Shown here: positions 25,119 through 35,174 of the stretch, one piece after another | Numbering within the stretch: position 1 is the first letter of the stretch | Layout of the letters: every line of letters starts with the position of its first letter | Assembly (NCBI GenBank): GCA_017849455.1 | Contig: JAFIGX010000014.1 | Coordinates: forward strand, 62,001 to 126,000 | DNA: 64,000 nt | Origin: Pseudobacter sp. | Lineage (GTDB): Bacteria > Bacteroidota > Bacteroidia > Chitinophagales > Chitinophagaceae | Direction: 5' to 3' | Notes under the pieces: generated by a model | What the model saw: only the letters and a program-made list of their open reading frames with translations | What the model was told of the DNA's origin: nothing | Databases searched by the model: none | Translations under genes and position numbers: made by a program

Positions 25119-26320
25119 TGACCGGTAAAATCATTATTGTTGGCCCTGCATATCCTCTCCGGGGAGGTGGGATCACTACCTTCAATCAACGACTGTGTAA
25201 GCAATTCATGGATGAAGGCTTCGATTGTGCCATCTATTCTTTCTCCCTTCAATACCCTTCTTTCCTCTTTCCCGGCAAATCACAATATTCAACCGAACCG
25301 CCGCCGGAAGGAATGGAGATATACTCCGTCATCAATTCCATGCATCCCCTCAACTGGTGGCAGGTGGGCACTGAGCTTCGACGGATCAAACCTGATATCA
25401 TCGTGGTGCGTTTCTGGCTGCCCCTGATGGGACCGGCACTGGGCACCATTTTGAGAAGGGCCAGGAAAAATAAACATACCAGGGTCATTGCTATCACGGA
25501 TAATATCATCCCGCACGAAAAAAGACGGGGTGATAAACCTTTCACCCGCTATTTCCTCGGCAGTTGTGATGCCTTTATCACCATGAGCGATAAGGTGACG
25601 AAAGATCTGCAGCAGTTCAACACGGGTAAACCGGTGAAACAGGTACTCCATCCGCTCTATGATAATTTCGGGGAGCCTGTTCCCAAACCTGCGGCACGTA
25701 AAAAACTTGGGATCGATACGGGCGACAGGATACTGTTGTTCTTCGGTTTTATCCGTCATTATAAAGGTCTCGATCTCCTGCTGGAAGCAATGGGGATACT
25801 GATGTCTGAAGTCGGAGGTCTGAAGTCTGAAGGGATCCCTCCGGCTTCAGACCTCCGACTTCAGACCTCCAATATCAAACTCCTCATCGCCGGAGAATTT
25901 TATGAAGACAGGAAAATATATGATGCCCTTATCGAAAAGCTCGGCATCGGTGACCGGCTGATCCTGCATACGGATTTTATTCCCGACAGTGATGTGCGGT
26001 ATTACCTCTCGGCCGCCGATGTGGTGGTGCAGCCATATCGTAATGCCACCCAAAGCGGTGTTACTCCCCTGGCCTATCATTTCGGGAAACCGATGATCGT
26101 GACCAATGTGGGCGGCCTGCCGGGGATGGTGCCGCATCTGCGGGCCGGACTGGTCTGCGAGCCCGACCCCGCTTCCATCGCCAAAGCCATCGTTGAATAT
26201 TTTGAAAAAGGCGAACAATATTTCATACCTTTTCTGCATACCGAAAAGGAAAAATATTCCTGGCATCAGTTGAGCAAAGCCATTATAGAATTAACCCATG
26301 AACAAATTGAACATCCATGA
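25118..26320 (+). CDS. GT4-type glycosyltransferase carrying an in-frame repeat insertion
   Basis: A 400-residue GT-B fold retaining glycosyltransferase. The donor-binding half has LLFFGFIRHYKGLDLLLEAM, then IKLLIAGEFYED, the VVVQPYRNATQSGVTPLAYH loop with its E/Q-type catalytic region, and the acceptor half opens PAYPLRGGGITTF. About 22 residues after EAMGIL (MSEVGGLKSEG... to LRLQTS, about residues 229-251) are not family sequence. They are encoded by a long inverted repeat at 25804-25866 that is in frame and does not stop translation. The insertion lies in the loop between two strands of the C-terminal domain and may be tolerated. The gene overlaps both neighbours by a few bases (TAATG and ATGA), so it belongs to the heptose operon. 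Confidence 0.88.
   Translation: MTGKIIIVGPAYPLRGGGITTFNQRLCKQFMDEGFDCAIYSFSLQYPSFLFPGKSQYSTEPPPEGMEIYSVINSMHPLNWWQVGTELRRIKPDIIVVRFWLPLMGPALGTILRRARKNKHTRVIAITDNIIPHEKRRGDKPFTRYFLGSCDAFITMSDKVTKDLQQFNTGKPVKQVLHPLYDNFGEPVPKPAARKKLGIDTGDRILLFFGFIRHYKGLDLLLEAMGILMSEVGGLKSEGIPPASDLRLQTSNIKLLIAGEFYEDRKIYDALIEKLGIGDRLILHTDFIPDSDVRYYLSAADVVVQPYRNATQSGVTPLAYHFGKPMIVTNVGGLPGMVPHLRAGLVCEPDPASIAKAIVEYFEKGEQYFIPFLHTEKEKYSWHQLSKAIIELTHEQIEHP
25804..25866. repeat. long inverted repeat inside a glycosyltransferase gene
   Basis: Perfect 22-base arms (25804-25825 and 25845-25866) surround a 19-base centre that includes the palindrome AGGGATCCCT (25831-25840). The arms are themselves built of repeated GTCTGAAG and GTCGGAG pieces. 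Such sequences normally lie between genes. Here the whole element is translated in frame, adding about 22 residues. Confidence 0.8.
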
Positions 26321-27339
26321 TCTATAGAAGCAAAGCTCCTTTACGTATAGGGTTGGCAGGCGGCGGCACTGACGTAAGCCCTTATTGCGACCAGTTCGGT
26401 GGCGCCATCCTGAACGCGACCGTATCGCTCTATGCCTATGCCAATATCGAACCGCTTCCTGAGAAGACGATCGTTCTGAAAGCAATGGACAGGCAGGAAG
26501 AACAACGATTCGAATGGCAGCCAAAATTGCCACTGGATGGTCATCTTGACTTACTGAAAGGAGTATATAACCGTATTCAACAGGAATATCAATTGCCCGC
26601 TACCGGCTTTCAATTGTCGACCTATGTTGACGCACCTGCCGGCTCCGGGCTTGGGACATCTTCCACACTCGTAGTGGCCATCATCGGTGCGTTCGTAGAA
26701 ATGCTGCGGCTCCCATTGGGTGAATACGATATTGCGCACCTTGCGTATGAAATTGAAAGACAGGAACTGCAGATGGCAGGTGGGCGCCAGGACCAATACG
26801 CAGCTACTTTCGGCGGGGTCAATTATATGGAGTTCTATGCCAACGATAAAGTGATCGTGAATCCTTTACGGATCAAACCTCATTACCTGTTCGAACTGGA
26901 AAATAACCTGTTGCTGTATTATACCTCCACCAGCCGCGAATCAGCTAAGATCATCGAAAAGCAAAGCCGGAACGTGGTGGAGAAAAAAGAACAATCGATA
27001 GAGGCCATGCACCAGCTCAAATACCAGGCACAGATGATGAAAGAGGCTTTATTACGCGGACGTGTAAACGAGATCGGTGAAGTGCTGGACTTCGGTTTCC
27101 AGCAAAAAAAGAAAATGGCGGAAGGGATCAGCAACAACCTGATGGACGAAATATACGAAGCAGCTAAAAAGGCCGGGGCCAGCGGCGGAAAGATCTCCGG
27201 GGCCGGTGGCGGCGGATTCATGACCTTCTACTGCCCCGACAATTCAAAATTTGCCGTGATGGAAAGCTTGAGCAAATTCGGAGGCTATTTGAAGAATTAT
27301 CAATTTATCGACCATGGCCTGACTTCGTGGACGATCTAA
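26317..27339 (+). CDS. hddA: D-glycero-alpha-D-manno-heptose 7-phosphate kinase (HddA)
   Basis: A GHMP-family kinase of 340 residues. It starts with the sugar-binding block SKAPLRIGLAGGGTDVSPYC. The ATP loop is PAGSGLGTSSTL (about 106-117), and the C-terminal glycine-rich motif is KISGAGGGGFMTFYC. HddA phosphorylates D-glycero-alpha-D-manno-heptose 7-phosphate at C1, the second step towards GDP-heptose. All three partners of that pathway lie next to it, which sets the substrate apart from other GHMP kinases. Its ATG overlaps the stop of the preceding glycosyltransferase (ATGA). Confidence 0.93.
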   Translation: MIYRSKAPLRIGLAGGGTDVSPYCDQFGGAILNATVSLYAYANIEPLPEKTIVLKAMDRQEEQRFEWQPKLPLDGHLDLLKGVYNRIQQEYQLPATGFQLSTYVDAPAGSGLGTSSTLVVAIIGAFVEMLRLPLGEYDIAHLAYEIERQELQMAGGRQDQYAATFGGVNYMEFYANDKVIVNPLRIKPHYLFELENNLLLYYTSTSRESAKIIEKQSRNVVEKKEQSIEAMHQLKYQAQMMKEALLRGRVNEIGEVLDFGFQQKKKMAEGISNNLMDEIYEAAKKAGASGGKISGAGGGGFMTFYCPDNSKFAVMESLSKFGGYLKNYQFIDHGLTSWTI

Positions 27340-27371
27340 ATCATCATTATACAACCCGAAAAAAATATCCA

Positions 27372-27947
27372 ATGAATCAAAAGATCAGGAATATTATCCT
27401 GGATTCGATCGCTGTAAAGAACAAAGTGCTGGAGAATAATGAATTGTTGAAGACCGTGGAGAATATCGCCACGGCCATGGTAGCAGCGCTGAAAAAAGGG
27501 AACCGTATCTATTTCTGCGGCAATGGCGGCAGTGCTGCCGACGCGCAACACCTGGCCGCTGAATTTTCAGGCCGGTTCTACACCGACAGGGATGCTTTAC
27601 CTGCAGAAGCACTGCATTGCAATACATCCTACCTCACTGCTGTGGCCAATGATTATAGTTACGATGTGGTTTATTCAAGACTGATCAAAGGGATCGCCAA
27701 TGCAGGGGATTTCGTGGTTGGACTTTCCACTTCCGGCAATTCCGACAATATCGTAAAAGCATTTGAAGTAGCCCGTGAGAAGTCGGTCGTAACAGTTGGC
27801 TTTACCGGTGAATCCGGTGGTAAGATGAAGCCACTGAGCGATTACCTCGTGAATATTCCTTCCAAAGACACGCCCCGTATCCAGGAAAGCCATATCATGC
27901 TGGGGCATATCATGTGCCAGTTGGTGGAGGAACTTTATTTTGGCTAA
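27372..27947 (+). CDS. gmhA: sedoheptulose 7-phosphate isomerase (GmhA)
   Basis: A 191-residue SIS-domain isomerase that turns sedoheptulose 7-phosphate into D-glycero-D-manno-heptose 7-phosphate, the first step of heptose synthesis. Family marks are NRIYFCGNGGSAADAQHLAA with the phosphate-binding serine, VVGLSTSGNSDNIV, and the C-terminal QESHIMLGHIMCQLVE containing the conserved histidine. The open frame starts earlier at 27327 inside hddA, but the ATG at 27372 (MNQKIRNIILDS) fits family starts. It lies 32 bases after hddA and overlaps the next gene by eight bases. Confidence 0.95.
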   Translation: MNQKIRNIILDSIAVKNKVLENNELLKTVENIATAMVAALKKGNRIYFCGNGGSAADAQHLAAEFSGRFYTDRDALPAEALHCNTSYLTAVANDYSYDVVYSRLIKGIANAGDFVVGLSTSGNSDNIVKAFEVAREKSVVTVGFTGESGGKMKPLSDYLVNIPSKDTPRIQESHIMLGHIMCQLVEELYFG

Positions 27948-28650
27948 TCAAGCCCGATCCCTGCAATGTATCGTACTGGCCGGCGGCCTCGGTACCCGCC
28001 TCCGTTCTGTCGTATCGGACCTGCCCAAATGCATGGCGCCGGTTGCCGGCAGGCCCTTCCTGGCATGGGTGATCGATTACTGGCAGGAACAGGGGATCAG
28101 GGATTTCATTTTCTCGTTGGGATATAAACACGAAATGCTCACTACCTTCCTGGAAGAGCGGTTTCCGTTATTGAATAAGCAGTATGTGATCGAAGAAGAA
28201 CCGATGGGCACAGGAGGCGCTATACGGCTGGCCTGCCACGCGGCCTTGTCGGACCAGGTGCTTATCGTGAATGGAGATACCTTATTCAAAGTACAGCTAC
28301 CCCAACTCGAAGCGTTCCACCTTCGGCGCCAGTCCGATTGTACGCTTGCGCTCAAGCCCATGCAACATCCAGATCGTTATGGAACGGTAGAGCTCGATGC
28401 AAATGGCCGCATCCTGCATTTTCGTGAAAAGCAATTGCTTGCCGAAGGCGCGGTAAATGGAGGCGTTTATATTGTAGAGCGGCGGAAATTCCTGGAGGAA
28501 GAGCTGCCGGAGAAATTTTCATTCGAAAAAGATTATCTCGAAAAATTTTTTACCGCTCGTCCACTGTACGGGCTGCTGCAGGATGACTATTTCATCGACA
28601 TCGGCATCCCGGAAGATTTTGCCAGGGCGAACAAAGAACTCGAAAACTGA
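27940..28650 (+). CDS. hddC: heptose 1-phosphate guanylyltransferase (HddC-like)
   Basis: A 236-residue nucleotidyltransferase with the signature CIVLAGGLGTRLRSVVSDLPKCMAPVAGRPF and the metal-binding IVNGDTLF. It should transfer GMP from GTP to D-glycero-alpha-D-manno-heptose 1-phosphate, making GDP-heptose, the last step of the branch. The choice of GDP and heptose rests on context, since hddA, gmhA and gmhB surround it. A plain sugar-1-phosphate nucleotidyltransferase would look similar. No ATG is in frame near the start. TTG at 27940, overlapping the gmhA end, is the likely start. Its stop overlaps the next gene's ATG (TGATG). Confidence 0.88.
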   Translation: MANQARSLQCIVLAGGLGTRLRSVVSDLPKCMAPVAGRPFLAWVIDYWQEQGIRDFIFSLGYKHEMLTTFLEERFPLLNKQYVIEEEPMGTGGAIRLACHAALSDQVLIVNGDTLFKVQLPQLEAFHLRRQSDCTLALKPMQHPDRYGTVELDANGRILHFREKQLLAEGAVNGGVYIVERRKFLEEELPEKFSFEKDYLEKFFTARPLYGLLQDDYFIDIGIPEDFARANKELEN

Positions 28651-29228
28651 TGCCATTGTTACAACTTTCAGATATTGACCAGCATTGGACCTTATTTCTC
28701 GACAGGGATGGCGTGATCAATCATGAGAAATACCAGGACTATGTATATTCCTATGATGAGTTCATCTTCTATGATGGAGTGCCGGAGGCGCTGCAGGGAT
28801 TGGCGGCCAGGTTCAAATACATTTTGCTCACCACCAATCAGCGGGGTATCGGCCGGGGTTTGATGACGGAAGCCGACCTCTCGGCCATTCACACCAACAT
28901 GCTCCGGGATATTCGTGCGGCAGGAGGCAGGATCGATAAGATATATTATTGTACGTCGAACGACAATAACGATCCCAACCGGAAGCCCAATCCCGGTATG
29001 GCTTTCCAGGCACAAAAAGATTTTCCGGATATCGACCTGAAGCGTTCCCTGATCGTGGGCAATAACCTCAGTGATATGGAATTTGGCCGTAATGCCGGTA
29101 TGTATACTGTTTTCGTGCGGACTACCCAACCCGGTCTGGCCCTGCCCCACCCCCTGGTCGACCTGGCGTTCGATTCTTTGCCGGATTTTGCAAAAGCTTT
29201 GCAATTGGCACAAAATTTTATCGGGTAA
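28650..29228 (+). CDS. gmhB: heptose 1,7-bisphosphate 7-phosphatase (GmhB-like, HAD)
   Basis: A HAD phosphatase of 192 residues. Motif I is LFLDRDGVINHEK, motif II LLTTNQRGIGRG, and motif III/IV are RKPNPGMAF and IVGNNLSDMEFGRNAG. It would remove the C7 phosphate from heptose 1,7-bisphosphate, the third step of the pathway. Classical GmhB proteins carry a zinc loop with a CxH...CxC pattern before the RKPxPGM motif. Here that stretch is YYCTSNDNNDPNRKPNPGM with only one cysteine, so it is a zinc-free variant. It ends the overlapping operon that began with the DUF4199 or glycosyltransferase gene. A weak ATGGAC/GTCCAT stem follows at 29228-29250. Confidence 0.88.
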   Translation: MPLLQLSDIDQHWTLFLDRDGVINHEKYQDYVYSYDEFIFYDGVPEALQGLAARFKYILLTTNQRGIGRGLMTEADLSAIHTNMLRDIRAAGGRIDKIYYCTSNDNNDPNRKPNPGMAFQAQKDFPDIDLKRSLIVGNNLSDMEFGRNAGMYTVFVRTTQPGLALPHPLVDLAFDSLPDFAKALQLAQNFIG

Positions 29229-29304
29229 TGGACGTTGTCTGTCTGTCCATCTGAACCATGATCTATTGGATTTTAAGGATTGGGAGGAGAATTTGAAGGT
29301 GTCT

Positions 29305-29312
29305 TAAATTTG
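29305..29312 (+). promoter_or_regulatory. -7 box for the exported unknown gene
   Basis: TAAATTTG matches TAnnTTTG exactly and lies 27 bases before the ATG at 29339. The -33 element is poor: the nearest candidate is ATTG at 29279-29282, 22 bases upstream. It suggests the gene is transcribed apart from the heptose operon. Confidence 0.4.
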
Positions 29313-29338
29313 CTTAATTAATCAATTGTCTATTATAC

Positions 29339-30400
29339 ATGAGTTTTTATCAGTCAACGATATTTCCTGTCAATCTGTTTAAGCCATCCAAATCCAGGTT
29401 CGGCCTTCTCTTTGTATTACTGTTGCTGGCCGGTACCGGGTTCAGTCAAACCATTTCGCAAGCTAATCGGAAGACCCTGTACCTGAAAGAAGATTCATTG
29501 AAGGAACTTTCTAGGAAGATCGTAATGGCTGATGAAGCGTCCGACAGGTTCCGGGCCGACAGTGGTTTTATCCGCATGTTCGTCAGGGCGCTGAAGGTCC
29601 CCCATTCATTTTACTATCCTTTCGATTCCCTGAATATCTCCAAGCTCTATGCACCGGACAGCAGTTTCAGGATTTTTACCTGGCAATTGAAAAAAGATGA
29701 ATATGTGCTCATGCAGAAAGGCGCCATCCAGATGAACACTGGCAATGGCTCCCTGAAATTGTTCCCGCTCTTCGATGTGTCGATGTATACGCGCAACCCG
29801 CTCGATTCTGCCCGCGACCAGGACCACTGGATCGGGGCCATTTATTACCGCATCATCCTGAAAGAGTACAAAGGCAGGAAATATTATACGCTGTTGGGCT
29901 TCGATGATTACAGTATCAGCAGCAATAAGAAATGGGTGGAAGTGCTGCATTTCGATGATATGGGCAAGCCTGTTTTTGGAGGCCCCTTCTTTTCTTTCAA
30001 GGAAGATTCGGTGAAGAAAGGGGTGCAGTCGAGGTTCAATATCGAATATAAAAAGGAAGCCAAGGCTTTTCTCAACTATGATCCTGAGATGGATATGATC
30101 ATCGTTGATCACCTGATCTCGGAAACGGATGAGCCTGATAAAAAATTCACCTATATCCCCGATGGCGATTATGAAGCATTCAAATGGCAGAATGGCCAAT
30201 GGGTGCATGTGAACAAGTTGTTCAGCCAGATGCAGAAAGATGGCGATTTCCCCAAAGAAGCCATGATCCTCGATGATGCAGGCAACGCCGATGAACAGAA
30301 ACTGGAAGAAGCTTCCAGGAAGAACATGCAGAAAGGCGCTCCTCCTTCACCTCCCGTGAAACAAAAACAACCGCCTTCCAAGAAGAAGCCGGCTAATTGA
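29339..30400 (+). CDS. exported protein of unknown function
   Basis: A 353-residue protein. A long positive N-region is followed by LLFVLLLLAGTGFSQ, a signal peptide cleaved near residue 37. The mature part is mixed alpha/beta with aromatic-rich strands (KYYTLLGFDDYSISSNKKWVEVLHFDD). It ends in a low-complexity proline/lysine tail (about 325-353, PPSPPVKQKQPPSKKKPAN) that could touch peptidoglycan or another protein. I recognise it only as the kind of conserved hypothetical protein seen in Chitinophagaceae. Its stop codon directly abuts the octamer repeat element. Confidence 0.75.
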   Translation: MSFYQSTIFPVNLFKPSKSRFGLLFVLLLLAGTGFSQTISQANRKTLYLKEDSLKELSRKIVMADEASDRFRADSGFIRMFVRALKVPHSFYYPFDSLNISKLYAPDSSFRIFTWQLKKDEYVLMQKGAIQMNTGNGSLKLFPLFDVSMYTRNPLDSARDQDHWIGAIYYRIILKEYKGRKYYTLLGFDDYSISSNKKWVEVLHFDDMGKPVFGGPFFSFKEDSVKKGVQSRFNIEYKKEAKAFLNYDPEMDMIIVDHLISETDEPDKKFTYIPDGDYEAFKWQNGQWVHVNKLFSQMQKDGDFPKEAMILDDAGNADEQKLEEASRKNMQKGAPPSPPVKQKQPPSKKKPAN

Positions 30401-30492
30401 GTTGACAAGTTAACAAGTTGACAGGTTAATAAGAGAATCCCTGAATTTCGGAGACCTCCTTGTCAACCTTTCAACTTGTCAACCTGTCAACC
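30401..30492. repeat. octamer-flanked repeat element, copy A
   Basis: Four 8-base units of the type GTTRACAR (30401-30432), then a core of about 28 bases containing ATCCCTGAATTT and GGAGACCTCC, then four complementary units of the type YTGTCAAC (to 30491). A second copy with the core reversed lies at 63232-63315. It fills the gap between two convergent genes and supplies the TGA stop of the minus-strand gene. It could act as a two-way transcription stop. Confidence 0.8.
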
Positions 30493-31119
30493 ATTCAGCA
30501 GCTTCTCTTTCGCACGGTTATACTCCTCCTCCGTCAATACGCCCTGTTCTTTCAACCGGAATAATTTTTCCAGTTCAGTGGCGATAGAGGTGGATGAACT
30601 GCCGGAATGCGCGGCTGTATTGGGATGCAGCCCCATGGCAGTGGCCATTTGTTTGGCCTGGTTGGTGAGCTGGATATTCTTGTATTCCGCCTGGGCCAGC
30701 GTGATGGTATCTTTCAACCGTTTGGGTTTGTGCACATCATAATAATCGGTAGCCCCTATTTCGGCGGCGGTCTGTATTTCCACATGCCCGAAATTCAGTA
30801 TCCTGCCCCAGAGGCTCTGATCGTAGGAAACGTTGTTGATCTTTTCGAGCGGGCTTTCTTTGGCATGATGGCTGAGCAATCCCGATTCATCGATGACCCT
30901 GAAATTGGTCACCACCCAGATATCGCATTTCCATTCGAGGTATTTGATGAAGCCGTAGATCAGTCCTGCCACCGCTGCTATCCATCCATAATTGCCGAAG
31001 CCGATCAGCCAGGCCGCCACAAAACCGATCAATACGATAATAACGGGCATTACCAGTTTTACCCAACTGGTATAATTGATGAGCAGGATGGTCTCATCTT
31101 TCTGCAGGGGTGTGCGCAT
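30487..31119 (-). CDS. membrane protein with bacterial PH and SHOCT domains
   Basis: A 210-residue protein. Two adjacent membrane spans (about 18-58) are followed by a bacterial PH-like domain (about 60-150), beginning CDIWVVTNFRVIDESGLLSH and including SPLEKINNVSYDQSLWGRIL, the classic bPH_2 signature. A short SHOCT motif closes the protein (LEKLFRLKEQGVLTEEEYNRAKEKLL, about 184-208), usually an oligomerisation or tethering helix pair. No enzymatic role is known for this architecture. It lies 13 bases after the lepA stop on the same strand. Its stop codon comes from repeat copy A. Confidence 0.85.
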   Translation of the reverse strand: MRTPLQKDETILLINYTSWVKLVMPVIIVLIGFVAAWLIGFGNYGWIAAVAGLIYGFIKYLEWKCDIWVVTNFRVIDESGLLSHHAKESPLEKINNVSYDQSLWGRILNFGHVEIQTAAEIGATDYYDVHKPKRLKDTITLAQAEYKNIQLTNQAKQMATAMGLHPNTAAHSGSSSTSIATELEKLFRLKEQGVLTEEEYNRAKEKLLNG

Positions 31120-31132
31120 GTATGAGGTTGGT

Positions 31133-32926
<1,794 letters not shown>

Positions 32927-32965
32927 CTGTTCGTCAACCCTTCATTTTCAACAGGCGATCCTCTT

Positions 32966-33027
32966 GGCCGGGCCTGCGCCCTGGTACCCGGAGGTAGGGC
33001 GCAGGCGGCCGGTGCCTTCTGCGAAGG
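32966..33027. promoter_or_regulatory. GC-rich hairpin pair upstream of lepA
   Basis: GCCTGCGCCCT (32972-32982) pairs perfectly with AGGGCGCAGGC (32996-33006). A small CCTTC/GAAGG hairpin (33015-33027) lies beside it. There is no T-run, so it is either an RNA-stabilising 3' structure for the upstream gene, a REP-type element, or part of the lepA leader. Confidence 0.45.
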
Positions 33028-33052
33028 ATGGCAAATGTACTTGATTTTAGGC

Positions 33053-34873
33053 TTACCTGCCAATTTGGAGAGGCAATGAATATATTAATCCTTTCCCGGT
33101 ATGCCGGAATACCAGTTGATATCGTCCATTGGGATAGGCAGCCACCGGAACCCTGATCATCGCCGCTGAAATGCTGGCGCCCGAAGCCAGTTTCATGCCT
33201 GCCATATCCACCAGGTCCCAGTCTACCCTGCCCTGCTGCCAGCCGGCCGGAAGCATGACCATCACCTTATCGGAGGCTGGGTTAGGGTATGCTTTCCAGT
33301 TAGTATTATCCGGTATATTGTCGATTTTCTTAATGACGGAATAGGTGAATGCACCATCGATATCCACCATTTTCAACCGGTAATAAAGTGTACCCGGTGG
33401 CGCCTGTTGGTCTGCATATCGATAATTTTTATCGGAGCTGCCGGACTGTGCCGCCACTTCCTGCAGTAATGTAAAATCGGTTCCGTTAGACGACCGTTCG
33501 ATCCCGAAATGAGAGAAGTTCGATTCACCCGCTGCGATCCATTCCAGCAAGACCTGGTTATCCGTTTTCCGGGCGCCAAAACTTTTCAGGGTCACGGGCA
33601 GTGTACTGATCACCTGGGTGGTAACTTCCGATACATTATTGGTGAGGTCGAGGTCGGTGATATTGCCGGAGCCGACCTGAACGGTATTCGTCATATTTCC
33701 GCCGGGAGGGAACGAAGACAGTTTCCCATTCACTGTGATCGTGATCTCCTCATTGGCGGCCAGGTTGATGGAGCCGGTGATCTCTCCCGCCGGTGAAATG
33801 GCTATGCCATTCATCTGGTTCGTGGGATTTCCATGATTATCTACACTGATATCGGCCAGCGCGGCGGTATAATTGGGAGGCAAAGGATCGCTGAAACTGA
33901 TGCCGGTGACAGTGCCGGCCGTTCCGTTCGCCACCACGATCTGGTAAGGCATGGATACCGGTGATCCGGAATAATTCATGTTCAGCGGCCCGGATTTGTT
34001 GACCCGCACATTGCCGGGTGTGGTGATGATCACGTTCCTGATCTCATGCGTATTGATGAATGACCCGGTAGATGCGGCAAAACCTACTTTAAGTGTAGGG
34101 GGCGGCGCTGTGGCAAGCGTTGTGGGGCCAAGCAGGGTAACAAAATTTCCCGTGGGGCTTGTTTTCCATTTTACGGTCAGCGCGTAACTGCCTCCTGATG
34201 GAGTGATGGTGAATTGCAGGCGGCGATAGAACTGTGCCTGGGTTGGCCGGGTGCTTGTTACTGAATTATAATCGATCCCGCCGTTATCACCTGTGCCGGC
34301 ATCGGAGGGGATGATCTGCGCCCCGGTGATATAACTGTAATTGGGTGCAGGCCCCCTGACGGCTACCGCATTGGGGGTATTCCCCGGCCCGCCTATCTTT
34401 CCATTCACGTTGCTGGAGTAATTCCCGAATTCATCCACCCCGATCCCGATATAGCCGCCCGACAGACCTGGTGAGGGATTGAGCGTGTTCTGGGCATAGC
34501 CGAGCGAACCGCCTGTTCCGCCAATATTAAAAGATAAGACAGATGCGTCGTACAGGAAAACGGAAAAACCATCGGCCCCAGAGCTGCTGGTCCGCCAGGC
34601 CGTGTATTCAAAATCGACCAGCACGCCGAGCGTGGAAGGAAAAGTGGCATTGACTATTCCATAGCCAAGCTGGTTGGTAGTGGAAGGAGTTAAACGCAGC
34701 CAGCCATTGCCAACAGGGTCCACATTCCCCGATGTGAGCGTGGCGCTACCTCCGAGGGTCACGCCTGTACTGGATGATCCCCTGAAGGTTTCATTGATGG
34801 TAAATTGTGCGGAACCCGATAACGAGATCAAAAGCAGGAATACCCACAGGTGGTTTCGAAGACAATTGTACAT
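33053..34873 (-). CDS. type IX secreted lectin-like protein with DUF11-type domain
   Basis: A 606-residue secreted protein. A signal peptide (about 1-22) is followed by an L-type lectin-like beta-sandwich (about 25-285; GVLVDFEYTAWRTSSSGADG, GIGVDEFGNYSS). Next is a DUF11-like adhesion domain (about 295-420; NKSGPLNMNYSGSPVS, ITVNGKLSSFPPGGNMTNTV). A fibronectin-like segment (VTLKSFGARKTDNQVLLEW) precedes a type IX secretion C-terminal sorting domain (about 525-606, WKAYPNPASDKVMVML). It should be exported across the outer membrane and either released or attached to the surface. Binding to glycan is plausible but no ligand is evident. It is probably transcribed alone. Confidence 0.85.
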   Translation of the reverse strand: MYNCLRNHLWVFLLLISLSGSAQFTINETFRGSSSTGVTLGGSATLTSGNVDPVGNGWLRLTPSTTNQLGYGIVNATFPSTLGVLVDFEYTAWRTSSSGADGFSVFLYDASVLSFNIGGTGGSLGYAQNTLNPSPGLSGGYIGIGVDEFGNYSSNVNGKIGGPGNTPNAVAVRGPAPNYSYITGAQIIPSDAGTGDNGGIDYNSVTSTRPTQAQFYRRLQFTITPSGGSYALTVKWKTSPTGNFVTLLGPTTLATAPPPTLKVGFAASTGSFINTHEIRNVIITTPGNVRVNKSGPLNMNYSGSPVSMPYQIVVANGTAGTVTGISFSDPLPPNYTAALADISVDNHGNPTNQMNGIAISPAGEITGSINLAANEEITITVNGKLSSFPPGGNMTNTVQVGSGNITDLDLTNNVSEVTTQVISTLPVTLKSFGARKTDNQVLLEWIAAGESNFSHFGIERSSNGTDFTLLQEVAAQSGSSDKNYRYADQQAPPGTLYYRLKMVDIDGAFTYSVIKKIDNIPDNTNWKAYPNPASDKVMVMLPAGWQQGRVDWDLVDMAGMKLASGASISAAMIRVPVAAYPNGRYQLVFRHTGKGLIYSLPLQIGR

Positions 34874-35174
34874 AAGGTTCTTGTTTAGGTTATGGTAAAA
34901 ATTGATTTAGCGAGGCAGGACAAGAGGCTTCGTGCAGGCGCATAGTTGAACAGGCATGCAGGGACATAGTCATGCTGTGGTGTAGCCCTACGGGCAGATT
35001 GAATGGATGTCAGGAAAAAGATCAGCCCTGTGAAGTAATTGACTGAGAATGGGCTGTTTACGTGTAAGAAAAAACTATGGAATAAAGATAAGGGTATTTT
35101 CTGACTTTTTTAGTTCTTTCATCATAGGGGTAAATGTGCAACGCGATGTTTTACAGGCGGATCAATGCGCATAT
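34874..35174. other. 301-base divergent spacer
   Basis: It separates the type IX cargo gene (minus) from a glycosyltransferase (plus). I see no gene, repeat or full-consensus promoter. The most AT-rich part, 35075-35120, is the likeliest promoter zone for the plus-strand genes. Confidence 0.4.

Noticed and set aside
30401..30492. CRISPR-like array of short repeats
   Set aside because: Units are 8 bases, contiguous and without spacers. The two sides are inverted, and no cas gene is present.
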